Shown: positions 15,226 through 24,620 of the stretch, in pieces | Position numbering within the stretch: position 1 is the stretch's first letter | Layout: every line of letters begins with the position of its first letter | Source: an uncultured Bacteroidales bacterium | GTDB lineage: Bacteria; Bacteroidota; Bacteroidia; Bacteroidales; Bacteroidaceae | Reading direction: 5' to 3' | Length of the DNA stretch: 34,025 bases | Assembly (NCBI GenBank): GCA_902787575.1 | Contig: CADAGX010000026.1 | Span: forward strand, 1-34,025 | Translations under genes and position numbers: made by a program | The notes under the pieces: generated by a model | Told to the model about the DNA's origin: nothing | What the model saw: the letters and a program-made list of their open reading frames with translations, nothing else | Databases searched by the model: none

Positions 15226-17934
15226 TTATTGGCTGACGAAAAAATATTTTCCGCTGCCGATTTCTACGATAGTGAAGCCCGCATCGTCGGCCGTGACGCT
15301 GTGTACTCCGTTTCCGAGGGGCGGCTGTATGTTAAACCTCGTGGGGATGCAGACCCGGGCCGTGGTGTTGGCCGGAATCTCTACGTGCCACTCCAGCCGG
15401 TCGCCTTGGCGCGTCCACTCGCTGCGTATCATGCCGCTGGCGCTGTCGTACCACGCCCGGACATGGTGCAGGTCGGCGGGGAAGCACGGCGCCATGTTGA
15501 GCCGGCTGAAGCCGCGTTCGCCATCGGCACAACGTATGCCGGCCAAATCCTCGTAGTACCAGAGCAGCAAATCTCCGAGCAGCATCACGTGGTTTCCGCT
15601 GTTCATGGCCGGATTTGCCGTGTCGCCGTTCCAGAGTTCCCACAACGTGGTGGCGCCGTGGGCCATCATATAGCCGTAGCTGGGGTATGTCTGCTGATTG
15701 ACGATGCGCCATGCCAAGTCTGTGTGACCACGACGCGAGAGACAGCGCATGAGATGCTGGATGCCCAGCACACCGCACGAGACGTGGCCGTCGAACTTAT
15801 CCTCGGTGACGGACACGATATTCTGCAAGACGCGCTCCTCGAATCCCTGCGGCACGAGTCCCAACTCGAGCGACAGCACGTTGGCCGTGACGGTATTGTT
15901 GCTGTATTGGGCAGTGGCAGGGTTGAAAAACTTCTTGTTATAGGCCGCCTTCATCTGTGCGGCAGTACGCGCGTAGAATTCAGCGTCGGCCGCATTGCCC
16001 AGCTGAAGCGCCATCTGCTGCATCTTGCCCAAGATATCGTAGAAGACGCAGGTGCTAAGCACGGCTCCCTCGGTCCGGCGCGACGGGTCCTCGCTGTGAA
16101 TCAGATCTTCCCGCTCGGGCGGCATACACCAGTCGCCGTAGGTATCCTCGGTCATCACGCCCTCGCGCTGCGTTGCGTCGAGTGTGTACTGCACCCACCG
16201 CTTGAGGAAAGGATAATAGCGAAAGACGGCTTCCTCGTCGCCACAGCGGGTATAGAGCATATAGACGGCATAAACGGCGGCTCCGGTCCATGTGACGTTA
16301 TTGTGCCGAATGCCGGGAATAAACTCCGGCGCTATGTCGGCCAGCTGCCCCGCGTCGTTCTGCGTATCCTGAAGGTCGCGAAGCCATTTGTAGTAGAGGG
16401 CGTTGTTGTCGAACAGGAAGTTCTCGCCATAGCAGCCCGTGGCACGGTCGCCAGTCCAGCCGAGACGCTCGTCGCGTTGCGGACAATCGGTGGGCATGCC
16501 GTGATAATTTCCTTTTATGCCCCACTCCGCCATGTGGTGCAGGCGGTTGAGCAACGGGTTGTCGCACTCGAAACCGCTGGTCGCGCGCATCGCATCGTAC
16601 TGCACGCAGCCCGTCAGGTTCTCTGCCAGCGGTGCGGCTGCCGCTCCCGAGATTTCGACGTAGCGAAACCCTTGGTAAACGGTGGAAGGCTGATAGGTGA
16701 AAATGCCCGTGCGAGCTGGAATATAAGTATTGGTGCAGAGCGCACTCCGCAGGTTGTCGGTATAGAGCGCAGAACTGTCGGGCGTCAGCCGCTCGGCAAA
16801 GCGCATTTTCACCTCCTGCCCTACGTTGGCCTGCAGCGTGGCACGCAACTGGCCCACCATATTCTGGCCCATATCCACAATCCATCGGCCGTCGGCCACC
16901 TGTCGGACGCTCTGCGGATGGAGTTCAGCCTGCGTGCGGATGCCAGGACACGGCTGAGCCTCCAACATGCCACGCGGCGCAGGCAGGATGTCGGCCGGAC
17001 GCCAACGTGAAGCGTCGTATCCCGGCTCGGTCCACGCACCCAGTTCCTGACGTGCGTCGTATAGTTCGCCGTCATAGAGGTTGTTGCGACGGATGGGACC
17101 GCGGTTCGTGGCCTGCCATTCGGCGTCGGAAACCACCAGAAGTGTGTCCGTCGACGTCTCCACCCACAGCTGGGCGCGCAGGCGCGGCCCGCCAAAAGTG
17201 GCATGGCTGGTGCGCAGGCCCAGCGTGTAGCCGTTGCCCAGTTCCACGCCAAGTGCATTGTCGCCACGTTGAACGAGCGGCGTCACGTCGTACGTATTGT
17301 AGTATACGGTCTTGTCCCAGTTAGAAAGTACGGTGCCGAACACGTCATCCGAAACGCGACGGCCGTTGATGTAAGCCGTGGTGTGCCCCATGCCGCTTAT
17401 ATAAAGGAGCGCGCGCGAAACCTTACCCTGCACGCGGAACTCTCGCCGCAGGTAGCGAGCCGGCAAGTCGCGGCGACCGTCGGCCACCACCATGTGTTCC
17501 ATGTCGTTGAAGCCAATCCACTTGCCTTTCCAGTCCATCATGCGAAGTCCGGTGCGGAAATGCTGCACGGGGCTCACGATGTACTCGCCGTCCGACAGCC
17601 AGACTTCCAGTCGCCAGAAGATGTCGCGCTGATTCGGCAGTCGGCGGCCCTGATACGGCACTTGCAAAGTGGCATTCCCCTCCATGCGCCCGCTCTGCCA
17701 CAGGCAGTCGCGACCGCCCTTCAGCCCATCGCGCGAGGTGGCAGCCGTGATGGCATAGGCCACCTGCGTGACGTCCTGCTTGTCGGACACAATCTGCCAG
17801 CTGAAACGTGCCGTACGCTGGACGCCTGTGGCCTCGGCCAGACGGTTCACGCGCAGATTCACGACATCAGAAGGCCACACCGACGACAGGGAGCCAAGAA
17901 TAAAGCATACTGCCAATAAAAAGCGCTTCTGCAT
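15226..17934 (-). CDS. Alpha-L-rhamnosidase, glycoside hydrolase family 78
   Basis: 902 residues with a signal peptide (MQKRFLLAVCFILGSLSSVW). It hydrolyses terminal alpha-L-rhamnose from plant polysaccharides or glycosides, probably in the periplasm or at the surface. The N-terminal beta domains include LRVNRLAEATGV and an ISGMGHTTAYINGRRV segment. The catalytic (alpha/alpha)6 barrel carries the GH78 signature MPTDCPQRDERLGWTGD (D483 to D496, with E489 the probable general acid) and GATTLWELWNGD with E766 the probable general base. The C-terminal beta domain ends without a sorting-type tail. Length is normal for the family. The esterase gene follows 37 bp downstream, so both are likely one transcript from the -7 box at 17962-17969. 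A divergent CE1-type esterase gene completes a small catabolic locus. Family is certain; natural substrate is not. Confidence 0.96.
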   Translation of the reverse strand: MQKRFLLAVCFILGSLSSVWPSDVVNLRVNRLAEATGVQRTARFSWQIVSDKQDVTQVAYAITAATSRDGLKGGRDCLWQSGRMEGNATLQVPYQGRRLPNQRDIFWRLEVWLSDGEYIVSPVQHFRTGLRMMDWKGKWIGFNDMEHMVVADGRRDLPARYLRREFRVQGKVSRALLYISGMGHTTAYINGRRVSDDVFGTVLSNWDKTVYYNTYDVTPLVQRGDNALGVELGNGYTLGLRTSHATFGGPRLRAQLWVETSTDTLLVVSDAEWQATNRGPIRRNNLYDGELYDARQELGAWTEPGYDASRWRPADILPAPRGMLEAQPCPGIRTQAELHPQSVRQVADGRWIVDMGQNMVGQLRATLQANVGQEVKMRFAERLTPDSSALYTDNLRSALCTNTYIPARTGIFTYQPSTVYQGFRYVEISGAAAAPLAENLTGCVQYDAMRATSGFECDNPLLNRLHHMAEWGIKGNYHGMPTDCPQRDERLGWTGDRATGCYGENFLFDNNALYYKWLRDLQDTQNDAGQLADIAPEFIPGIRHNNVTWTGAAVYAVYMLYTRCGDEEAVFRYYPFLKRWVQYTLDATQREGVMTEDTYGDWCMPPEREDLIHSEDPSRRTEGAVLSTCVFYDILGKMQQMALQLGNAADAEFYARTAAQMKAAYNKKFFNPATAQYSNNTVTANVLSLELGLVPQGFEERVLQNIVSVTEDKFDGHVSCGVLGIQHLMRCLSRRGHTDLAWRIVNQQTYPSYGYMMAHGATTLWELWNGDTANPAMNSGNHVMLLGDLLLWYYEDLAGIRCADGERGFSRLNMAPCFPADLHHVRAWYDSASGMIRSEWTRQGDRLEWHVEIPANTTARVCIPTRFNIQPPLGNGVHSVTADDAGFTIVEIGSGKYFFVSQ

Positions 17935-17961
17935 GAGGACGGAAATTTACTATTGTCTGTA

Positions 17962-17969
17962 CAAATTTA
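17962..17969 (-). promoter_or_regulatory. Bacteroidetes -7 box for the GH78-esterase operon
   Basis: The minus strand reads TAAATTTG, an exact TAnnTTTG box 27 nt upstream of ATG 17934. Predicted leader length is about 20 nt. It faces the divergent box at 18012-18019. Confidence 0.6.
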
Positions 17970-18011
17970 TGCTTTTTTCGCGACACGTGCAATAATTACA
18001 CGTTTTTTTCT

Positions 18012-18019
18012 TACCTTTG
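18012..18019 (+). promoter_or_regulatory. Bacteroidetes -7 box for the CE1-type esterase operon
   Basis: TACCTTTG lies 27 nt before ATG 18047. No clear -33 TTTG is seen at 19-21 nt. The two divergent boxes are 42 bp apart, so one regulator could act on both directions. Confidence 0.65.
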
Positions 18020-18034
18020 CCCTGCAAACACTGA

Positions 18035-19198
<1,164 letters not shown>

Positions 19199-19202
19199 AG
19201 AA

Positions 19203-19820
19203 ATGACGCGAGAGGAGTTCGAAAATTGTGTGGCTGCATGTGGGCCGCAAATTGAGGCCATTCGGCAGGCGGCACACCACCTGCACGAAAGCGTGAATCA
19301 GCACTACGACGGCACGAAACCATACGGCTTCCACTTGGACATGGTGGCCGAGGCCATGCTTCGCCACGCGCACTCTGTGTGTCAGCGTCGCGAGGATGTG
19401 CCGGCCTTGTGCTTCGGCGCCTGGTTTCACGACAGCATAGAAGATGCACGCCTGACGTACAACGACGTCCGGCGCGAGGCGACCCGGCTGGGACTGAACG
19501 CTACACAGGCAGAGATGGCGGCCGAAATCGTGTATGCGCTCACCAACGAGAAAGGTCGCACACGCGAGGAGCGGGCCAACGACCGCTACTACGCAGGAAT
19601 CCGCACGACGCCCTACGCGCCGCTGCTGAAGCTGGCCGACCGTCTGGCCAATCTCAGCTACTCTTGCCGTGGCTCAAATGCCGACAATCGGCACATGAAA
19701 GAGGTGTATCTGCGCGAACTACCGCACTTTCTGCACGCCATCGACGCACATGCCACCGACCCGCGGCTGGCACTGCCACGCGAGATGCTAGAGGAAATCA
19801 ATGCGCTGCTGACAATATGA
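19203..19820 (+). CDS. HD-domain phosphohydrolase (SpoT/YfbR-like HD)
   Basis: The start chosen is ATG 19203, giving 205 residues; an in-frame ATG at 19128 lies inside the esterase gene. The protein is cytoplasmic. HD motif residues are visible: LRHAHSV upstream, WFHDSIEDARLTYNDV with H76 and D77, and LLKLADRLANLSYS with the distal aspartate. This pattern is that of (p)ppGpp hydrolase-type HD domains, but the synthetase and ACT regions of RelA/SpoT are absent, so it is a stand-alone small HD enzyme, perhaps a Mesh1-like alarmone hydrolase. The substrate cannot be told from sequence. It follows the esterase stop by 4 bp and precedes the PHP gene by 31 bp. Confidence 0.85.
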   Translation: MTREEFENCVAACGPQIEAIRQAAHHLHESVNQHYDGTKPYGFHLDMVAEAMLRHAHSVCQRREDVPALCFGAWFHDSIEDARLTYNDVRREATRLGLNATQAEMAAEIVYALTNEKGRTREERANDRYYAGIRTTPYAPLLKLADRLANLSYSCRGSNADNRHMKEVYLRELPHFLHAIDAHATDPRLALPREMLEEINALLTI

Positions 19821-19851
19821 CACCTCACCAACCAACAAACTAAAAGCAAAA

Positions 19852-20595
19852 ATGGGACTGACAAACTACAGAACATTGAAACCGCTGCTCGACGTACATA
19901 CTCACACGGTGGCGTCGGGCCACGCTTACAGCAGCCTTCAGGAAATGGTACACGCCGCAGCTGAGAAGGGACTGCAGGTGCTGGGCATTACCGAGCATGG
20001 GCCCAGCATTCCGGGCACGTGTTCGCTGCTTTATTTCAAGAACATGCACATCATTCCGCGCCAGATGTACGGCGTGCGGCTGCTGCTGGGCAGCGAAATA
20101 AACATCCTGGACACGAAAGGCACGCTCGACATGAGCGAAAAGTACATGGACTATTTGGATCTCTGCATCGCGGGAATCCACTCTATCTGCTGGCAGGGCG
20201 GCACGCGCGCACAGAATACCGAGGGTATGATGGCTGCTATCCGGCATCCCAAAGTGCACATCATCAGCCATCCGGCCGACGGAGTGGCAGAACTGGACTT
20301 CGAAGCGCTGGTGCTGGCAGCTCGCGACGCGCACACCCTGCTGGAGGTAAATAATCACTCGCTGGCACCATGCCGCAAGATGACACGTGCCACGGAGAAC
20401 AACCGCACGCTACTGCGTCTGTGCCGCAAGCACGACGTGCCAGTGATACTGGGCAGCGACGCACACATCTCGTTCCAAATCGCAGATTACGAGCGTGCCC
20501 TGACACTTGTGGAGGAGACGGAATTTCCGTCCGAAATGATAATGAACTATCACCCGGAAGCGTTTTTCGAATATCTGGGCATCAAAACGCAATGA
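19852..20595 (+). CDS. PHP-domain phosphatase (YcdX-like)
   Basis: 247 residues, cytoplasmic. PHP metal-binding motifs appear in the expected order: DVHTHT near residue 15, ITEHG near 46, GSEIN near 80, the histidine of AGIHS, HPADG near 142 and GSDAHIS near 203. These would bind three metal ions for phosphoester hydrolysis. Length and order match the YcdX / YcdX-like phosphatase group rather than histidinol phosphatase (which has a different C-terminal end) or polymerase PHP domains. The stop codon overlaps the next gene's start (ATGA at 20592-20595), so these two are translationally coupled. The physiological substrate is unknown. Confidence 0.9.
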   Translation: MGLTNYRTLKPLLDVHTHTVASGHAYSSLQEMVHAAAEKGLQVLGITEHGPSIPGTCSLLYFKNMHIIPRQMYGVRLLLGSEINILDTKGTLDMSEKYMDYLDLCIAGIHSICWQGGTRAQNTEGMMAAIRHPKVHIISHPADGVAELDFEALVLAARDAHTLLEVNNHSLAPCRKMTRATENNRTLLRLCRKHDVPVILGSDAHISFQIADYERALTLVEETEFPSEMIMNYHPEAFFEYLGIKTQ

Positions 20596-21044
20596 ACCGA
20601 CTGACACTTCTACTGATGCTGGCCCTGCTGCCCTGGTCGGCCAGCGCCGAGCAAACCGACGAGACGCACGGTGGACTGCGTTTCGACGTTGAATGGATGC
20701 ATCCGATGCGTGGCGCCTCGAGCAGCGTGCCGTGGGGATATTACGTCGAGCTGAATCTCGACTCGGCGTGGGTGTGTCTGCCCTATCGCGGCGAGGCGCA
20801 CGAGCCGACAACGGACGACGGCGGACTGAACTTCGGCCGTCCCGTGGCCGTCAAAGACCTGCGGATTTCTATGAAAGACACGAAGAAAGGACTCCACTAC
20901 AGGGAGCTGACGTTTCGCTGCCGGCGCAACATGGCGTGGTACGCGTTCCGCATCCGGCTCTTCCCCGAGGGGCAGGCTCGCATCGACGTGCGGCCACAGC
21001 ATGCCGACGCCATCAGCTTCGACGCCCGATACGAGGAACCCTGA
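20592..21044 (+). CDS. DUF4251-like secreted protein
   Basis: 150 residues starting at ATG 20592, which overlaps the PHP stop by 4 bp. A signal peptide is present (MNRLTLLLMLALLPWSASAE). The central pattern, VELNLDSAWVCLPYRGEAHEPTT...GGLNFGRPVAVKDL, then HYRELTFRC and a final AISFDARYEEP, resembles DUF4251, a Bacteroidetes-only family of periplasmic or lipoprotein-sized beta-barrel proteins of unknown role. No lipobox cysteine is seen near the cleavage site. It closes the run of four plus-strand genes and is convergent with pfkA. Confidence 0.8.
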   Translation: MNRLTLLLMLALLPWSASAEQTDETHGGLRFDVEWMHPMRGASSSVPWGYYVELNLDSAWVCLPYRGEAHEPTTDDGGLNFGRPVAVKDLRISMKDTKKGLHYRELTFRCRRNMAWYAFRIRLFPEGQARIDVRPQHADAISFDARYEEP

Positions 21045-21076
21045 CTCCTGCGCGTCGGCGCATAAAATCGAAAGGT

Positions 21077-21099
21077 AAAAACGGTGCCTGCGACGGCAC
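21077..21099 (-). terminator. Probable intrinsic terminator of pfkA
   Basis: On the minus strand GTGCC (from 21099) pairs with GGCAC (to 21084) around a 6-nt loop, followed two bases later by TTTTT (21081-21077). The stem is short, so strength is uncertain. It starts 8 bp after the pfkA stop codon. Confidence 0.5.
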
Positions 21100-21106
21100 G
21101 GAGCCG

Positions 21107-22084
21107 TCAGATGCTCAGTTCGGCCAGCACGTCGATGAGCTCTTTTTTCACCGGTTTGTCGCTCTTTATGGCATTGCTGAAGGGCACATACACCACTTCG
21201 TCGTTCTTTATTCCAACCATCACGTTTCGCTGGCCTTCGAGCAGCGCATTGATGGCGCCCACGCCAAGGCGGCTGGCCAGAATGCGGTCGCCGGCACTCG
21301 GACTTCCGCCACGCTGCAAGTGTCCAAGTATCGAGACGCGGACGTCATACTCGGGGTACTCCTGCTTGACGCGATCTGCATAATAAAGCGCGCCGCACTT
21401 CGGACTCTCGCTAACGATGACGATGCTGCTGTTTTTGCTCTTGCGGATTCCGCGGCCGATGAACTGCTCAAGTTGGTTGGCACCCGTGCTATCCTCGGGT
21501 ATGATGGCCGCTTCCGCTCCTGCCGCAATGGCGCTGTTCTGGGCCAGAAAGCCCGCGTCGCGACCCATCACCTCCACGAAGAAAATTCGCTCGTGACTCG
21601 TGGCCGTATCCCGAATCTTATCTACACATTCCATAATGGTGTTGAGCGTCGTGTCGTAGCCAATCGTGCTGTCGGTACCGTTCAAGTCGTTGTCGATGGT
21701 GCCCGGCAGGCCGATGCACGGCACGTCGAATTCCTCAGCAAAGATGCGGGCGCCAGTGAGCGAGCCGTTGCCACCGATGACGATGAGTGCATCAATCTCG
21801 TTGGCACACATGTTTTCGTAGGCGCGTTGCCGTCCCTCCGTAGTTTCGAAGTCGCGGCTTCGCGCCGTCTTCAGGATGGTTCCGCCACGCTGAATGATGT
21901 TACTCACATCCTCGGTACAGAATTCTCGGATTTCGCCGTTTATCAGTCCCTCATAGCCGCGGTAGATTGCTTTCACGCGAAAGCCGTTGGCGATGGCGGA
22001 GCGCGTCACGGCGCGGATGGCAGCGTTCATGCCCGGAGCATCGCCGCCGCTGGTTAGAACACCAATGCAGTTTATTTTTCTCAT
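21107..22084 (-). CDS. pfkA: ATP-dependent 6-phosphofructokinase
   Basis: 325 residues from ATG 22084; an upstream in-frame ATG at 22153 adds 23 residues that do not belong to the family. The enzyme phosphorylates fructose 6-phosphate to fructose 1,6-bisphosphate in glycolysis. Motifs: [18 protein letters not shown] at the start, [19 protein letters not shown] holding the catalytic aspartate, MGRDAGFLA, and HLQRGGSP binding sugar phosphate. The ATP-site motif reads GGNGS with N106 where E. coli PfkA has GGDGS (D103). Length is that of a bacterial ATP-type enzyme. It is convergent with the DUF4251 gene and divergent from the small gene at 22232. Confidence 0.96.
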   Translation of the reverse strand: MRKINCIGVLTSGGDAPGMNAAIRAVTRSAIANGFRVKAIYRGYEGLINGEIREFCTEDVSNIIQRGGTILKTARSRDFETTEGRQRAYENMCANEIDALIVIGGNGSLTGARIFAEEFDVPCIGLPGTIDNDLNGTDSTIGYDTTLNTIMECVDKIRDTATSHERIFFVEVMGRDAGFLAQNSAIAAGAEAAIIPEDSTGANQLEQFIGRGIRKSKNSSIVIVSESPKCGALYYADRVKQEYPEYDVRVSILGHLQRGGSPSAGDRILASRLGVGAINALLEGQRNVMVGIKNDEVVYVPFSNAIKSDKPVKKELIDVLAELSI

Positions 22085-22111
22085 AGCCTGTGTCGTTTTA
22101 CATTTCGGCCG

Positions 22112-22119
22112 CGAAGTTA
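22112..22119 (-). promoter_or_regulatory. Possible -7 box for pfkA
   Basis: The minus strand reads TAACTTCG, one mismatch to TAnnTTTG, 27 nt upstream of ATG 22084. The spacing equals that seen for other genes in the window. Confidence 0.4.
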
Positions 22120-22194
22120 CGAAAAAACATGGGAAGAAAGCCCCATTTAACACACTTTAATAGCAAAAAACTTGCCTGTAAGCAAAAAAATTCC

Positions 22195-22202
22195 TAATTT
22201 TG
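22195..22202 (+). promoter_or_regulatory. Bacteroidetes -7 box for the small gene at 22232
   Basis: TAATTTTG is an exact TAnnTTTG box, 29 nt before ATG 22232, in a very A/T-rich stretch. Confidence 0.6.
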
Positions 22203-22231
22203 CGTATTGATTTCAAAATTGAGAGACGAAG

Positions 22232-22531
22232 ATGATTAAATGGTGGAGGAATCTTAGGAATAGCATATACCTTGCCCTATGGCGCTCGACAAAGCGCGTG
22301 GGACAAGGACGCAATATTAGACTGACAAGGAAATACGATAATTATTACGGTGTGATAGACCTCGTCTGGAAGCTCGAGGACCGTAAGAAGGGCGGCACAC
22401 CGCTCCGCGCTCGCTGTATCGTTGAGCGTGCCAACAGTTGGAATCTGCTGGAGACCATTCGCCGCATCGAGCAAGGCGAGCTGCTGCAAGAGTTGGCAGA
22501 CTTCGAAAAAAGAATGGCGGAGAGAAACTGA
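22232..22531 (+). CDS. Small basic protein of unknown function
   Basis: 99 residues, rich in arginine and lysine, without a signal peptide or membrane span. The first 35 residues (MIKWWRNLRNSIYLALWR...RNIRLTRKYDNYYGV) are strongly basic and aromatic; the second half is a likely helix ending DFEKRMAERN. The sequence RARCIVERANSWNLLETIRRIEQGELLQEL is a plausible coiled or paired-helix segment. It has its own -7 box and an uninterrupted frame with ordinary codon use, so it is probably real. I do not recognise the family. It sits between pfkA and rpsA and could bind nucleic acid, but that is a guess from charge. Confidence 0.65.
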   Translation: MIKWWRNLRNSIYLALWRSTKRVGQGRNIRLTRKYDNYYGVIDLVWKLEDRKKGGTPLRARCIVERANSWNLLETIRRIEQGELLQELADFEKRMAERN

Positions 22532-22534
22532 AAC

Positions 22535-22633
22535 TTCCGACGCGCCGCGGTCACAGAAACGACACGTCGGAAACAATTTCCCACACATCAGAAACAAAAA
22601 ACGACGTGCAGAAATCCAACGAACTGCACGTCG
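22535..22633. repeat. Two perfect inverted repeats between the small gene and rpsA
   Basis: TTCCGACG (22535-22542) pairs with CGTCGGAA (22565-22572) over 22 nt. CGACGTGCAG (22602-22611) pairs with CTGCACGTCG (22624-22633) over 12 nt. Neither is followed by a T run, so neither is a classic terminator. They lie downstream of the small gene and upstream of the rpsA promoter. Confidence 0.75.
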
Positions 22634-22667
22634 CATTCCACTTGCCAAAAGAAAAAACTGCAAAGGC

Positions 22668-22698
22668 TTGGCCAATTCACAAAGTTTTCATACCTTTG
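22668..22698 (+). promoter_or_regulatory. rpsA promoter (-33 TTG, -7 TACCTTTG)
   Basis: TTG at 22668-22670 and TACCTTTG at 22691-22698 are 20 nt apart, a strong match to the Bacteroidetes consensus. The leader to ATG 22752 would be about 47 nt. Confidence 0.8.
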
Positions 22699-22751
22699 CA
22701 GCCGTGTTTATAAATTTAGTATTAACCCTTTAACAAGTAATCTGTAACAAC

Positions 22752-24545
22752 ATGGCAGATTTAAAAAATGTTGCTCCCATTGAGGACTTCGATTGGGAAG
22801 CCTATGCCAATGGCGACAACGGCACAGAAGTGAGCCGCGAGGCACAAGAACAAGCTTATGCTGGTTCGCTGAACAAAATTAACGACTTCGACGTAGTAGA
22901 CGGCACAGTCATCGCGATGAACAAACGCGAGGTGGTAGTAAACATCGGATTCAAGAGCGATGGCATTATCCCAGCCAGCGAATTCCGTTACAACCCCGAT
23001 TTGAAAGTCGGCGACACGGTGGAAGTTTACATCGAGAACCAAGAAGACAAAAAAGGACAGCTGCTTCTCTCGCATAAGAAAGCACGCGCCAGCCGTTCTT
23101 GGGACCGAGTAAATCAGGCCCTCGAGAACGAAGAGATCATCAAGGGCTACGTAAAGTGCCGCACAAAGGGCGGTATGATCGTAGACGTGTTTGGCATCGA
23201 GGCATTCTTGCCCGGCAGCCAGATTGATGTGAAGCCAATCCGCGACTATGACATCTTCGTTGGCAAGACAATGGAGTTCCAGGTGGTGAAAATCAACCAG
23301 GAATATAAGAATGTCGTAGTGAGCCACAAAGCACTCATCGAGGCAGAACTGGAAAAACAGAAGAAGGAAATCATCAGCAAGCTCGAGAAAGGACAAGTGT
23401 TGGAAGGCACCGTCAAGAATATCACCAATTATGGTGTGTTCATCGACCTGGGCGGCGTAGACGGACTCATTCACATAACCGACCTTTCTTGGGGTCGCGT
23501 GAGTGATCCCCACGAGGTGGTAGAACTCGATCAGAAGCTCAACGTCGTGATTCTCGACTTTGACAACGAGCGGAAGCGCATTGCGTTGGGTCTGAAACAA
23601 CTCACGCCGCATCCTTGGGACGCACTTGACGAAAATCTGAAGGTGGGCGACCACGTGAAGGGCAAAGTGGTGGTTATGGCCGATTACGGTGCATTCATCG
23701 AAATTGCACCGGGTATCGAGGGACTCATCCACGTGTCGGAAATGTCTTGGAGCCAGCACCTGCGCAGCGCACAGGACTTCATGAAAGTTGGTGACGAGGT
23801 GGAAGCTGTGATTCTGACGCTTGACCGCGAGGAGCGCAAGATGTCGCTTGGCATCAAACAGCTGAAGGACGACCCATGGGAGAACATCGAAGAGAGATAT
23901 CCCATCGGCAGCAAGCACACTGCCAAGGTTCGCAACTTCACAAACTTCGGTATCTTTGTGGAAATCGAAGAGGGCGTAGACGGATTGATACACATCAGCG
24001 ACCTCAGTTGGACCAAGAAGATTAAACATCCCAGCGAGTTCACACAGATCGGCGCAGAGATAGAAGTTTGCGTTCTCGAGATTGACAAGAGCAATCGCCG
24101 CCTGTCGCTTGGACACAAGCAGCTGGAGGAAAATCCTTGGGACGTGTTCGAAACCGTGTTCACACAGGATTCCATCCACGAAGGCACCATTGTGGAAATG
24201 TTGGACAAAGGCGCAGTAATCCAGCTCGAGTACGGCGTGGAAGGATTTGCCACACCTAAACACCTCGTAAAGGAAGACGGAAGCCAGGCAAAACTGAACG
24301 AGAAACTTCAGTTCAAGGTAATCGAATTCAACAAGGAGAGCCATCGCATCTTCCTTTCTCACAGCCGCATTTATGAAGATGTGCAGCGCGCCGAAGCTCG
24401 CGCCGAGAAGAAGAAGACTCCGCGTACGGCAACTCGCAAGGAGGAGACTCCCGCCATCCAGAATCAGGCAGCCAGCACCACGCTGGGCGACCTGGACGCA
24501 CTGGCCGAACTGAAGGCCAAGATGCAGAATGGCGAGGCTGAATAA
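22752..24545 (+). CDS. rpsA: 30S ribosomal protein S1
   Basis: 597 residues. Six S1 (OB-fold) domains are visible, at roughly 44-110, 126-191, 212-282, 297-367, 384-454 and 475-540; domains 3-5 each carry the GLIHI.(D/E)LSW core. The tail is rich in lysine, alanine and threonine and ends KAKMQNGEAE. S1 binds mRNA on the 30S subunit and helps recruit messages that lack a Shine-Dalgarno site, which fits the weak ribosome sites in this window. Length matches Bacteroidetes S1. It is a single-gene unit with its own strong promoter and a terminator at 24571-24610. Confidence 0.97.
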   Translation: MADLKNVAPIEDFDWEAYANGDNGTEVSREAQEQAYAGSLNKINDFDVVDGTVIAMNKREVVVNIGFKSDGIIPASEFRYNPDLKVGDTVEVYIENQEDKKGQLLLSHKKARASRSWDRVNQALENEEIIKGYVKCRTKGGMIVDVFGIEAFLPGSQIDVKPIRDYDIFVGKTMEFQVVKINQEYKNVVVSHKALIEAELEKQKKEIISKLEKGQVLEGTVKNITNYGVFIDLGGVDGLIHITDLSWGRVSDPHEVVELDQKLNVVILDFDNERKRIALGLKQLTPHPWDALDENLKVGDHVKGKVVVMADYGAFIEIAPGIEGLIHVSEMSWSQHLRSAQDFMKVGDEVEAVILTLDREERKMSLGIKQLKDDPWENIEERYPIGSKHTAKVRNFTNFGIFVEIEEGVDGLIHISDLSWTKKIKHPSEFTQIGAEIEVCVLEIDKSNRRLSLGHKQLEENPWDVFETVFTQDSIHEGTIVEMLDKGAVIQLEYGVEGFATPKHLVKEDGSQAKLNEKLQFKVIEFNKESHRIFLSHSRIYEDVQRAEARAEKKKTPRTATRKEETPAIQNQAASTTLGDLDALAELKAKMQNGEAE

Positions 24546-24570
24546 TTAGAAACCGAACATTGGAACGTAG

Positions 24571-24610
24571 AAGGTGGGCGGCATCCTCGCAGGGAGCCAC
24601 CCACCTTTTT
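24571..24610 (+). terminator. Intrinsic terminator of rpsA
   Basis: GGTGGGCGGC pairs with GCCACCCACC (9 of 10 pairs, one C-A mismatch) around a 13-nt loop and is followed by TTTTT at 24606-24610. It ends 10 bp before the rnz start codon. Confidence 0.85.
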
Positions 24611-24620
24611 CATTTCTGAC

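Noticed and set aside
15169-17010. A 613-codon plus-strand frame opposite the GH78 gene
   Set aside because: The minus-strand frame carries the full GH78 signature; the plus-strand text is a low-complexity shadow.
22761-24362. A 533-codon minus-strand frame opposite rpsA
   Set aside because: It mirrors the six S1 domains and has no recognisable protein features of its own.
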